From the NCBI GenBank assembly GCA_964020155.1, contig OZ026552.1:5246548-5310547 (forward strand): a stretch of DNA of 64,000 nucleotides, in the 5' to 3' direction. A program made the position numbers and the translations under genes. This document shows, piece by piece, positions 39,345 through 53,441 of the stretch. The DNA comes from Chondrilla cf. caribensis. Taxonomy: Eukaryota > Porifera > Demospongiae > Chondrillida > Chondrillidae. The notes under the pieces are model-generated. The model had not been told where the DNA came from and did not search any database. It saw only the letters and a program-made list of their open reading frames with translations. Position 1 is the first letter of the stretch. Every line of letters starts with the position of its first letter.

Positions 39345-39747
39345 CAGTGAATACTCATTAATCCGCCACAGTTCATTTTCACAGAATATGGTGGAATAAC
39401 AAGTTTGGCGAATTAACTGGATATTCATTGGTACTTGTACTATTTAGTGGTTAAGACATGGGCACGAGGGCATTATGACATTTAAAATACCGAGTCCCGA
39501 GGGCGCGAAGCGCCCGAGGGCGAGTGTATTTTATATGTCATAATGCCGAGTGTCCATGTCTTAACCATTATAGCATCCGTTGCTAACGCTTTATACTGTT
39601 GCTAGCGCTTTATACAATATAAAATTGCTGTATAATAGTACTGTTTCTATGGTAACGGATGCTATATATATATTATTGGTACTGGGAAATTGTGGTGCAT
39701 TAAAGGTTTGGCGAATTAAGTGGTGGTGGATTAACAAGAATTCATTG
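39345..39747. mobile_element. MITE family 3 copy interrupted by another element
   Basis: Begins CAGTGAATACTCATTAATCC and ends GATTAACAAGAATTCATTG, TA on both sides. Its sequence follows the copy at 4589-4763 up to CATTGGTACTTGTAC and resumes at TTGGTACTGGGAAATTGTGG; the extra roughly 220 bp between is a separate insertion. Confidence 0.8.
39450..39672. mobile_element. palindromic GC-box element nested in the MITE
   Basis: Contains GGGCGCGAAGCGCCCGAGGGC, flanked by inverted arms (GCATTATGACATTTAAAATAC against GTATTTTATATGTCATAATGC) and outer arms (CATGGGCACGAGGGC / GCCGAGTGTCCATG). A second inverted pair (GCATCCGTTGCTAACG against GGTAACGGATGC) forms the right end. No coding sequence. Confidence 0.7.
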
Positions 39748-40437
39748 TATACAGTATATCCACTATGATATTCTTTGAAAACGAATTGTGGTGGATTAAA
39801 GAGTATTTTCTGTACATACATTTGTATACCCTGGATGTATGTACATGTGTATGCATATCTCACAAGCACACGTGCATGCACAAACACAGTTCAACTGTCA
39901 ACAGGGACACTATATGCACTGCACCCTTGAGTGAGCAGTACCAGTAATGGCCAACCACAGAAAACCACCTGTGGGCTCTTCAATTGGAGGAAGTGGGTTG
40001 TAACAGAATGCATTTGCTCACAGACGTTGTCAGATCGACATCAGAAGTTGCAAGAAGTCACATGAGATGGAGGTGATGAACCATGATTTTCTTCTGTGAT
40101 CAGTTGATGCACCTGCAGTGGTGTGACTACATGTATGGCATGTAGCATCTCCTCAGGCCACCATATATGTATGCGGAAGGCACCCTGGTGTGACCACTAT
40201 GGCTATTAATACACTACTAGTGCTATGATGTCATGTCCTATAAATAGTAACAGAATCACAATACATAGCAACAATATGTCCCACTATACAACACTATAGC
40301 AAATATATAGCATGAGTGTTATACCATGCTACATAATATATACATACATATGTATATATTCTTTCTTTTTTTATTTTTATTTTTTAATTTTCATATCTAA
40401 ATATATACATAACATACAATAATAATAAAATGTGAAA

Positions 40438-40448
<11 letters not shown>

Positions 40449-40492
<44 letters not shown>

Positions 40493-40515
40493 TTATATAT
40501 AATATATATTATATA
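40449..40515. repeat. (AT)n microsatellite
   Basis: Pure AT repeat running into TATAATATATATTATATA. Confidence 0.95.
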
Positions 40516-40575
40516 TAAATATAGACAGTATAATATGATACATTGCAATTTGCTTAGTGAGTACCCTGGTTAGTA

Positions 40576-40750
40576 CAGTACAACTTGCTTAGTAAGTACC
40601 CTGGTTAGTACACACTCCTGGTTAGTGAGTACACTTCACTCAGTCCCTAGCTCATGTACACTATGTCAACCAGTACTGATAGTAAGTACCTCTGATAAGA
40701 AGTACAGATTTGGTGTGCCCTTCAAGGTACTAACTAAGCACATTGGACTG
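40576..40750. mobile_element. MITE family 1, compact copy
   Basis: Begins CAGTACAACTTGCTTAGTAAG and ends ACTAACTAAGCACATTGGACTG, TA flanks. A partial left end repeats just upstream (about 40543). It gives the basic interior: CTCATGTACACTATGTCAACC, then CAGTACTGATAGTAAGTACC, then TGTGCCCTTCAAGG. Confidence 0.85.
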
Positions 40751-42100
40751 TATAATTTTGTATTTCACGCATACTACACTGTACAGTGGTATTATTATAC
40801 ATACTATCATACTCTAACATGTAACAATGTACCCAATATACGTATATTAATGTACATTGTACATACGTATATCTTATATGATGGGCATATATTTGAATTG
40901 TGGTTTTCTTGTTCAGCATATGAAAGGGTTTATGTCTCCATGGTGATAGGCCTGCTTAAGCTATGTACATGTAATGCTCTGTGATTTTCTCTTGGCATGT
41001 CACCGTGTCTCAACTATGGGATAGTGTATGTCTCCATGGTTACAGAAGATAACAATTGTATAATTACAACCATATATTATATGGTTTCTTCCATGTACTG
41101 TACACGTCTTCATGAAAAGAAGCAATAATTACAGGGTGTTACCCTTCAAAGCAAAGTATATTGTACTATAGTAGTTAGAGCACAAAGAAATCAACTGTGC
41201 TAAGTCGAGCTATGTTATAACAATGCGTGCAGTATTATAGCAATGCGTGCAGTATCAATTTTAGTCTTACAAAACAAAGTAAGGTTGCCAAAACAATTAC
41301 AAATCATTAACCTTTGACATCACACTTGAAAGGCTTCTTCTGTCAAGGCGGGAAAAAATACATTTTTCGGAACTTTCGTGAACAAACCTTGCTTGTTTGC
41401 ACTGAATAGGTGATAATTAGAATGGAATACATTGAAAAGCCTATCAATGCACCATGTAAGCAGCTAATGGTTGAACAATACACTCAGCAGGCTGGTTCAC
41501 ATTAGACTAGTCTCCAACCCCCCTCCCTGTACAGTGGTCTGAAGTCTTTGCTAGATATTTCAAAGGAACGGAAACTCATGGGATAACACTAGACATCACA
41601 TGCTAAGCTCAGGAAAGTTAAAAGTTTGCTCATTATACAACAGATACATATAGATGTCTGTAGATGGATTGTCATCTCAATCTTGCCTATTGGAGAGCAT
41701 GGGAAAAGATTGATCGCGATAATGCTGAAACTCGAGGATCTTCCCATTCATTGCGAAAAGCAATGGCTCTAAAGCACGAATGGACATTCAGCAAATGCGA
41801 AATGGCCCAAAGATGAGTGCTGAAATGAGCAGAAGGAGTTTCATTGTGATACAGACAGAGATATTTACACTTGGAGTGGATGAGCCAGGACCTTTTAGTA
41901 GCATGTTTTGTCAGTTAACCACATGGCTATACATGTCACGAGAAGTGGGGGCATTTATCCAAAATAGTGACCCAAGGCACCAGACCGTTGCAGAGGGGGG
42001 AGGTCCGGAGACGAGACTGGGCTAACATGTGACACATAGTGGTTGGGATGTTCAGATGGTAGTACAGTGTTCAGAGCGAGACCATACAAATCATGCACAC

Positions 42101-42178
<78 letters not shown>
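42101..42178. repeat. (CA)n microsatellite
   Basis: Pure CA tract of about 39 units. Confidence 0.97.
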
Positions 42179-42179
<1 letters not shown>

Positions 42180-42518
42180 ATTTGAAATACTGTTTTTTCT
42201 TCTTGTCATGGTATCCATTGTTCTTACCAGCTGTACAGTGGAGGTGGAGAAGGTATAGGTTAACAAAATACCCAACACATACAAAGTACTAACAAGAAGT
42301 TATGTCAACAATGACATTGTAAGAACAATGGTTAACTAGTGGTGGGTGTTTGCATATGTGTGTGTGCATGTACGAGTGCGTGTGTGTGTGTGGTGTGTGA
42401 GTGTAGATGAGTGTGTATGTATGCTTGTGTGCATATGCAAGTGCATGTGCAAGTACATGTGTGTGTGGTGTGTGAGTGTAGATGAGTGTGTATGTATGCT
42501 TGTGTGCATGTGCAAGTG

Positions 42519-42568
<50 letters not shown>

Positions 42569-42746
42569 GTGTGTGAGTGTATATGAGTGTGCATGTATGG
42601 AAGTGTGTGTGTGTCAATGGTGAACATAGACACCTTGGCATGTTTCAATAGCCAATGAATCCTCAGTTATGTAAAAAGTATCAAATTGAGCCACAGAATG
42701 GTGTACAATGTCACAAAAATCTCACTGTGGAATCCAGGTACACACA

Positions 42747-45700
42747 TCACATTGTGTATCCAGTACACTCACTCGGTTTCAACAGTTCAATACCAGCAAA
42801 ATCCTCCTCGTCGTCATGCTTAGGTAGGTAGCGCAGATATCCCCACACGTAGCTGTCGTTTCTCTTCACCAGTACACGCTTGTTCAAAATTTCACTCTGC
42901 CCTTTCTGAACCATTACAAAAGGGGCATCCCCTTTCTCTGTTGGCAAGGTAACAAGCTCAGGCCTAACATGTACCAGAGATGCTGAAGTATTTCTCGGCC
43001 CTTCAGAAGTAGAGGGATGGGTTTTCCCACTGGTTTTCTTCTCTTTATGATCAGGTAGAACAACATTACCCTTTTTTCCGCTAGAACTTTCACCTCCTTC
43101 CCCAAAGTTATCTTCCTTAGTGCTGTCAACCGTAGAAGTAGACATATCATCGCTTTTTTCACTTTCACACTGTAAAGGTGTCGATTGCATTATCTTCTCC
43201 TCGTTTCTTTTTTTGAACTGATCGATTTCTTCTGCCAGTGCATCTCTTTCTCTTCTGAAGGTGTTTCGTTCCTCCTTATACTTCTCCACTTTCTCCTTCA
43301 AAGCGTCGAAATCCACGAGATGTCCTTGAATTATATCCAATGTGCGTTCCTGGCCCTGTAGCTTGCGGCTCAGTTTCTCGTTTTCCGTTCTGAGCTCTTC
43401 CCTCTCTCGCTTCAGATCCTTCACCTTCTCCCTCACAGCCTCCAGTTGACTTTGATCTGTTGCCTTCTGCAGCTGCTGTTGTAGCTCCACACTCTTCTCC
43501 ATGAACTGGGTTGTCTTCTGTTTCTCCTTTTCAAGGGAACTTTCGAGTTTTGCTATTTTTTCTTCCAACTTTTCAATGTCTGCCTTTGCCTCCTCATACC
43601 GGGATGGATTCTGAGCCAATTCACGTAGGTGGGCATTCTCTGTCAGCAAATGAGCCTTTTCTGACTTGAAGTGGGCCATTTTGGACTCCATTTCAGCGTT
43701 AGTCTTGACAGATTCTGCCTTTTGTTCAGACAACTCAGTATTCAATCTCTCCACATCTGAATGAAGCTCAGCGAGGGTACTTTTAGAGTCTTCGAGCTGG
43801 TCTTTGTAAGCAGTATTGGCTGATTGCATCTCTTCCATGTCCTTCTTCAGCTTTGCATTCTCGGCATTGAGTTCAGAGAGTGCTTCTTCACTATGCATAC
43901 ACTGAGCACGGGCGATTTCTAGCGCTTCTTCCAACTTGGTATTATTCTCTTGGAAGTGGCCAATTTCTCCAGACGAAGCCTTTCGTGGCATCTCAACAGA
44001 AACATCACCCTCGCCAGAAGGTACGCTTCCTGACTTTGCAGCGAGGAGTTCCTTCTTCAGGGCATTACACTCTTCCTCCAAGCGCTTGATTTCTTCTTGC
44101 AAAGGAGTGGTCACCACTGGGTTATCTGGATCAGAACCCTCCTGGAGTTGGCCTCGGAGTAACTCGTTCTCTTTCATCGCGTCATCGTATTTGGTCACCA
44201 TGTCTCGATAGCCATCCAGCTTCTGCCGCATGGCTTCATGTTCTTCGCTGAAGTAGGAGACCTGAAGGGAAAACAGGCAGACAACATGCGGTGAACAAAT
44301 AGCTGTACAAAAGCCAAAAAATGCTCACAACAACATTCATGGTGGGCACTAGCTATAGGCTACTTACAAACTGAACTCCACAAAGGTTAATAGATGGCAA
44401 GTGGGTTCACCACAACAACAAACAGTCTAATGGTATACCCAATGGTGAGGTGTAACAGATTAACAGTTTTGTTTCTTCATACGATTATGTTTATGTTTAT
44501 TACCTATTTACATGTATTGTAGCCATTACGTATCCCTCTGTAACAGATTAACAAATCAATTTTGTGAACTAAAGAGAACACCCTACATTATAATGAAACA
44601 TCAACCGTGAAAACAAAACATAAAACAACTTTTATATTGTGTATACGTACATAGCTCTTGTAGAAGAATTAAGAATTATGTAAAGCAGGTGATTGAGGAC
44701 AAGAAAGTGTGGATACAGATACAGATTGCAGCTGTGTATATATACCTTGTTCCATGATACTGTACGTGGTGGTGAACACACAAAAATGTACAAATAAATA
44801 CAGTGTAACCCTCTAATCTGACACTCAATGGGATCTGAGAATAATGTTGGATTAGTAGGCTGTTGGATTATTGAGTGCCTCTTACCCTACTTATGTATGG
44901 TGACTGTACCTCATATAATGGTCGGATTAGAGATAATGTTGGATTATAGAGGTGTCACTGTAGTGTGTGTGGGGGGCTGGTGATATACACAAACCTGCTG
45001 TTCGAGCTTTCTCTTGTCTGTATCTCTCTGCTGGATCTCTTCTTTCTGTGCATTGAGGAGTCTCTGCTTCTTTTTGACCGTCTTCTCCAATTCAGTGACC
45101 TTATCGCAGTTTCCGGCAATGACCTGTTGCATAGCTGATTTTTCCTGCTGACACGAGTGGAGTTGGCCTTCCAGAGCAAAAACCTTCTCCTGTATACGAG
45201 ACAGGCTGAGAGAGCTGCTGTTAGCGACCGCCTGTTGTCCTGGCTCTTTGTCGTGTTCCTTGCTACGCAATATACTGTGGTACTCCTTCTGCTGGCGTTC
45301 TTGGTGAGCCTTTGTGTTCTTGAGCTCATTTTCCAGTGTCTCGATCTTGTATTGCTGTTTGGAGATTACTTGCTTTTTTTCCTGCAAATCTGCCTGCAAC
45401 GAGCCAGCAACTGTGGACGGTTTTCCTGTGAATTTCTCTTTCATCACCGGGGATCTGTGAAGAGGTGGTCCACCAACTGCTGCAAGTGAGCTTGGTTGCC
45501 TGTCTTTCAATGACTGGATAATTGCAAGATGTTCTCTGTCGGTATTGATAGCCTCTAGTAGGGGGCTTCTTTGTGCAGCATCCTCTTTCATTTCTGCATC
45601 AAGGTCGTCTAATTCTTTCTTAATCCTATCATTTGCTCTGGTGTCCTGTAGGCTATCTAGCTCTCTCTTTATCCTGGTCAATCTGGCCTCATAGTATTTA

Positions 45701-46704
45701 TGATTGGATCTATCTCCCAGATCGGCATATTTTCCTATCAATTCCACATTCAAGCGCTCTTCTTCCTTGCTGAGTTCTTCGGGTGACAATTTTCCGAAAT
45801 ATTCTTCCGGGTTACTTTGTGCAGTCTCTGATGACAACTGCCAAGTGGACGGGGAAACTGTACTAGTGGTTCCGACCCTATCCATGCTTGAGGTGGCTAG
45901 CAACGAACCAGTGTGTGTTTGGCTGGTATTTGTCCCAGCACTGCCTCTGCCATAGGCATTGGAGTTGATTTTGTTGGCATGTGTCAACGACGCAGTTCTC
46001 TGAGGGGCTTTGGTGACGATGTTGGTGGCCTGCGTATAAGCCCCCCTGGACATGTTGGGTGTGGAGGATCCGGTTCTTCCGTCTTTCGTGCCACCAAGTG
46101 TGTTCTCCTTCACTTGGTTTCTTGTACGATAGACCGAATCACTGGACATATTGTTGGGACTTCTTCCAAGATCGTTGCTATAGCTATCAACTGTGTTGCC
46201 AAAGGTATTAGCATTGTTGTCGCTGTTATCCAGAGAGTTGTTGGCTGGAATACCACTATAGAGACCTTGGTAGGGTTGATCCTCTAAAAACTCAATGCCA
46301 GAGGAAGTTGTGCTTTGTTGTTGTTGTTGTTGCCGTTGTTGTTGTTGTTGTTGTTGATCGGTTCCAGATGATCCTGGCCCAAAGGTCAAGAATACCAGTT
46401 GTCTTGTTGCAGTCTGAGTCCTGGATTGAGTCCCAGACTGATTCCCATACTTACTCACGGGCTGAGACCCAGACTGAATCCCATATAGAGTCCCGTACTG
46501 ACTCCCGGACTGAGACCCATACTGAGTCCCATATTGAGTTCCATACTGAGACCCATACTGAGTCCCATACTGAGTCCCATACTGAGTCCCATACTGAGTC
46601 CCATACTGAGAGGATCCTGAACAGGAAACACAAGTACAACAGAAATACTCCATAATCTGAAGCCATTCAGTACAGCACCCACTGATAGCCTAACACACAC
46701 ACAT

Positions 46705-46759
<55 letters not shown>

Positions 46760-47602
46760 ATACTGGCTAATGAACACATAATATTATACAGAATAGGACA
46801 AGGGGTCACATGATCTGCACATGCGATGGCAAGACTGTAAGTGTATGAATTTTGGGTCATGTAAACTTCGCAAATGGTCGAGTGTGTCAATTTTCACAAA
46901 AACATCAAACAGGTTAACATAAATACAACAATCTGGTCAGCATAAACACATACAAGAAACAGGTCAACACGAACACAAATACAACAAGATTGACAAGATA
47001 AACAGGTCAACACAAACACAAATACAACAAGATTGACAACATAAACACAAACACAACAACCTGGTCATATAAACACAAACACAACAACCTGGTCAACATA
47101 AACACAAACACAACAACCTAGTCAACATAAACACAAACACAACAAGCTGTTCAGTGTAAACACAAATACAACAACCTGGTCAATACAAAGACACACGAAT
47201 ATAAAATATACGTTATAAAACACCTTGGATGAGCAGATGACCCGCTATAAGACCTACCGAGCTCCTTTCTCTTGGATGTGTCCAAGTAGAGACCCACAAG
47301 GTCATTATTGAGCTTGATTTCAAAGGGCTTCACAGGATACATGTCCTCGTATCCATCGCTGTACTTGTAGCACAGCTGGCCCTCGTGCGTACCTTTTTCT
47401 GCCAAAACTTCTGCACTCACAAATCCACCGTAAGCTTCATCGTAAAATAGCTGTACCGAACCTCCGTTGACCTGAACCATGATACCAATGTACAAATATG
47501 TGAATGTGTGCACAGGTATGTTGTACATTGAAAGAGTGCAGTGCAGTAAACTCTTTGAGAGTTCTGTGCTTGAGAACACATGTCTACTTACTTTTTACAT
47601 GT

Positions 47603-47669
<67 letters not shown>

Positions 47670-47893
47670 CACACACACACACACACACACACCTTATCTG
47701 ATGTCAAAAGAGCAGCTGGACTAACAATTTCAACACCAAGATTGTAACACACGAAGGAGACCTTCACTTTATTTCCATTAGATTCTGACATTTCATTCTC
47801 GGTATCATCATCCATGCTGGCGGACTCTAAGGTCGGCATGTCATTGTTGGGGGGGAGAGAGGAAGGAACTTCATCTCCAAAGCTATTCTCCAT
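42747..47893 (-). CDS. large coiled-coil protein with Tudor-like N-terminus, Gln-rich region and CAP-Gly-like C-terminus; unrecognised family
   Basis: Exons 47693-47893, 47258-47471, 44995-46616 and 42747-44261 join in phase to 1183 residues. Residues 47-140 contain LFYDEAYGGFVSAEVL and LCYKYSDGYEDMYPVKPFEI, reminiscent of Tudor/SH3-like modules (Y-x-Y-x-DG-x-E). Then come about nine tandem T-Q-Y-G repeats, a poly-Gln run (7+6 Gln around one Arg), a Ser/Asn/Thr-rich stretch, and long heptad coiled coils (about residues 390-680 and 690-1010). The last 60 residues (NKRVLVKRNDSYVWGYLRYLPKHDDEEDFAGIELLKPS) resemble the first half of a CAP-Gly domain, which suggests microtubule contact. A donor-like GTGAGTG falls inside the final codons, so a further exon completing the domain is possible. 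I do not recognise an orthologue. Divergent from the methyltransferase. Confidence 0.75.
44801..44960. mobile_element. MITE family 4 (TIR CAGTGxAACCTCTxTAATC), coiled-coil gene intron 3
   Basis: Begins CAGTGTAACCCTCTAATCTGAC and ends GGATTATAGAGGTGTCACTG with TA on both sides. It contains a CTCTTACCCTACTTATGTATGG block shared with 61475-61650. It ends only 34 bp from the exon 3 donor. Confidence 0.85.
46311..46372 (-). repeat. in-frame CAA/CAG repeat encoding poly-Gln
   Basis: Seven Gln, one Arg and six Gln encoded in exon 3 of the coiled-coil gene. Confidence 0.9.
46455..46612 (-). repeat. coding 12-bp minisatellite (T-Q-Y-G repeats)
   Basis: ACTCAGTATGGG and variants in exon 3. All units are multiples of three, so the frame is kept, unlike the intronic arrays. 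Confidence 0.9.
46690..46760. repeat. (CA)n microsatellite, coiled-coil gene intron 2
   Basis: CA dinucleotide tract. Confidence 0.95.
46925..47205. repeat. about 29 to 31-bp minisatellite, coiled-coil gene intron 2
   Basis: Units based on AACATAAACACAAACACAAC with CCTGGTC. Confidence 0.85.
47610..47692. repeat. (CA)n tract whose end is the coiled-coil gene intron 1 donor
   Basis: On the coding strand exon 1 ends AGATAAG and the intron starts GTGTGTGTGT; the donor is the first unit of the array. Confidence 0.95.
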
Positions 47894-48439
47894 CGCCTAG
47901 CCCGGAGATTTCCAAACTGAGATAGATAAGGTATCGAAACAGGTTCTTGTCTAAACCAATTCGAAAGAAAAATACATGTAATATCGAGTTGGATTGTATA
48001 GGAAATATCCACATAAATATAAACCCAGAAATTGCTGACATAATGAACATCAACTCGAGTGTACTACACGATGGAATATTAGCAGATCAAGAGAGCACCA
48101 AGTGGGAGATCGAGAATCAATTAACCCACGGGACACACACACGTTGTAGGTCTGCGCTAAAATGGTCAATAATTTCAATCTCCACACGATTCGTTGAGTA
48201 GTTGTATAGCTGTACACTGAACGAAGGCTCTGTCCGAAAGGCAGGAAACAAGATTATCTTACCTTAACTAATCGTAGAAAGAATAGAAGACGTGGTCAAC
48301 CTCTCGACGCCTTAGTTCTAGATAATACGAGGGTATTCCCCTATAAAATTACCGTTACGTCATTATTTTCTATGCGCTTAATAGAAGCCCACCCGCTTTT
48401 AGTCTCCTATTGTCCATTGTTGATCTCTACTGCAGCAGA
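47894..48439. promoter_or_regulatory. shared upstream region, coiled-coil gene / methyltransferase
   Basis: 546 bp between divergent starts without clear motifs or other genes. Confidence 0.4.
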
Positions 48440-50985
<2,546 letters not shown>

Positions 50986-51909
50986 AACCTTTGACAACAT
51001 AGGAGTAATTGGGACGGATTACAATCACTTTTTTTTCCAGTACATATACACTGATTTCCAATTGCCTGTTAATACTCAAATTTATACACATTTATACAGG
51101 ATGGCATGTGTACTAACTAGTTGGTGGAACATGTTAGTGCGTGCTTTATTCTGTGTTTTATGGCAAATATATAACAGTATAAATACACATAGTGCTTTTG
51201 TTATAAGTAGGGGATACAACCTGCCTCTGAAATGACGTGAAGAGCTCTCAATGTGCCAATTGACTGAAACTATTAAAATTTTTCAGTAATGAAGCCATAT
51301 CAGAGGATTGTCGGTTGATTCAGTGCTGAGAAATGACTGTATTTTTCCACCACAGTGAAAGAACGGCCCGACAAACCTGCATGCATATGAAATAGTACAG
51401 TGATAACAGTGTGGAACATATGAATGTTACATCCACTTGTTATCTCATTGGTCATTTACTGGCCAATGGGTGACTATTAGGTGTAGCCAATGATGTGAAT
51501 TTTGTACGTTGTATGTACCTGAAGGAACCTGTGGGATGGGTGAAACATTGCACAAATGATCATTTTGTGAAAAAAATTGTTTGAATATCACTATAGATGT
51601 GTTGAACAATAGTCCTACAACTATGAAGAGAAGAAGGAATTATTAATGTCGACAATTCACAATATCTACATTTACAGGGAATATATGCAAAGATAATTGA
51701 TCACATTCAACATTTTATTCTGTATAATTATAATTCGAATGACTGCAATAGTAAAACACATGCACAACACAAACCAAACATATCACAAATAAGTTTTTTG
51801 TATTCATTTTCGTATTTACAAGTTCAATCTGTAATAAATCTGTTAAGATTAACGATTAATTTAGTCACACTATTGGTACACGGCAGTAGAAATGGTTGCA
51901 CTGTACAAG
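50986..51909. other. convergent intergenic region, methyltransferase / TAB-like
   Basis: AT-rich 3' flanks; no gene or ordered repeat seen. Confidence 0.6.
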
Positions 51910-52471
51910 TCAGTGAGTTTGAGCTGGTGCCCCTCGCCTATATCGGCAAATTCCACATAATGATGACCCCTGTTCGTTGTCGAATCCACACACTTTACAC
52001 CTCCAAACTACGTTGAGAAGAGAGAGAGTGGTGTGTGGTTATTATGCAACACTAGTATGAAGTTGCACAACCATGCCAATTATGCAACATGAGGAGCAGG
52101 TTGTGCAACTCTGTCAGTTATTACACAACACTGGAATGAAGTTGCACAACAATGTTAGTTATTACACAACACGAGAAGCAGGTTGTGCAACTGTGTCAGA
52201 TATTACACAACACTAGTAGATGTTTGTGCAATTTGTCCAATACTATTCAATACAAGAAAAAAGTTGCACAATCATATACATATCAAGGAAGAAAACAAAG
52301 ATATGCCAACCTGGAGCTTTTGGATTGAAACTGTTTCCCCCACCATCTCTGTCATTGGCTATTACTGGCTCAATGTTCTTTATAAGATCTGTGGAAGATC
52401 CATGTTTTACAGTACACACGAGTGTATGTGTAGATGTGGTGTGTGCGTGCATGCGTGTTTATGTGTGTATG

Positions 52472-52513
<42 letters not shown>

Positions 52514-53178
52514 CGTGTGTGTGCATATCTGTGTGTGCATATCTGCATGTTTACATGTACATGTGTATGTACATACACTGATCTCTTACCAATTAAATCG
52601 TCCTTCTTTTTGTTCATACTGGATATGTCGATTTCAAGAGTCTTGATGAACACTCTCTTATCTTCAAGGTCTTCGTCCTGGAGAGATTGAGCATGGAAAG
52701 AAAAATATAAATAAGAATAAAGAGACATGTCTCAAGTTATAGGAATGTTATATCTTATGCATTTCACATCGATAGTCAAAAAATCTGATGGTCTCTTTAG
52801 GGATTCTAGCCCAATCGTCAATACAAGTGCATGTCACATTCAGTGATGAATACTACATGTGCGTCGTGGGTGCATGTAGGTAGACGGCTTCAGCAGGTGA
52901 CAGCAAACTACATGCAAACAGAGGCTTCTATCCAGTAGTTGCATCACAGTATGTGGTGAAGAAATTCAGAAAAAAATAATTATATTCAAAAACTACAGCT
53001 AAAGACGTGAATGTTTAGAATGTAAATGTTTAATCGGGCACTGTACATTCAGTGGAGGTACATACATATGTACAGCCAAATATAGTACATATTCCTTAGT
53101 AAGTACTGTGTGTGCGTTTGAACTGTACATGGTGTGTGTGTGCTTGCATGTATCTCTCTCTGTGTGTGTATGTGTGTG

Positions 53179-53253
<75 letters not shown>

Positions 53254-53400
53254 GTGTCTGTGTGTGTGTATGTGTGCATGTGTGTGTGTGTCTGTCTGTG
53301 TTTGTGCATGCATGTGTGCGCGTGTGCGTGTCTCTCTCTTTCTGTGTGTGTGTGTGTGTTTGTTTGTGCACGCGCATGTGCGTGTGTGCATGTCTCCCTC

Positions 53401-53441
<41 letters not shown>

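Larger units (their letters stand above)
38700..42746. other. 4-kb intergenic region with nested transposable elements
   Basis: The largest gap in the window. It holds a GT tract (38829-38890), two family-3 MITE units (39267-39747) with a palindromic insertion, an AT microsatellite (40449-40515), a family-1 MITE (40576-40750), a (CA)n tract (42101-42178) and a GT-rich compound repeat (42355-42620). I see no gene. A short minus-strand frame at 41955-42060 (PVSSPDLPPLQRSGALGHYFG) might be a 3' exon of the coiled-coil gene but cannot be joined in phase. Confidence 0.7.

Noticed and set aside
41780..42025. 81-codon plus-strand frame
   Set aside because: No recognisable motifs, no splice context and repeat-flanked; most likely chance.
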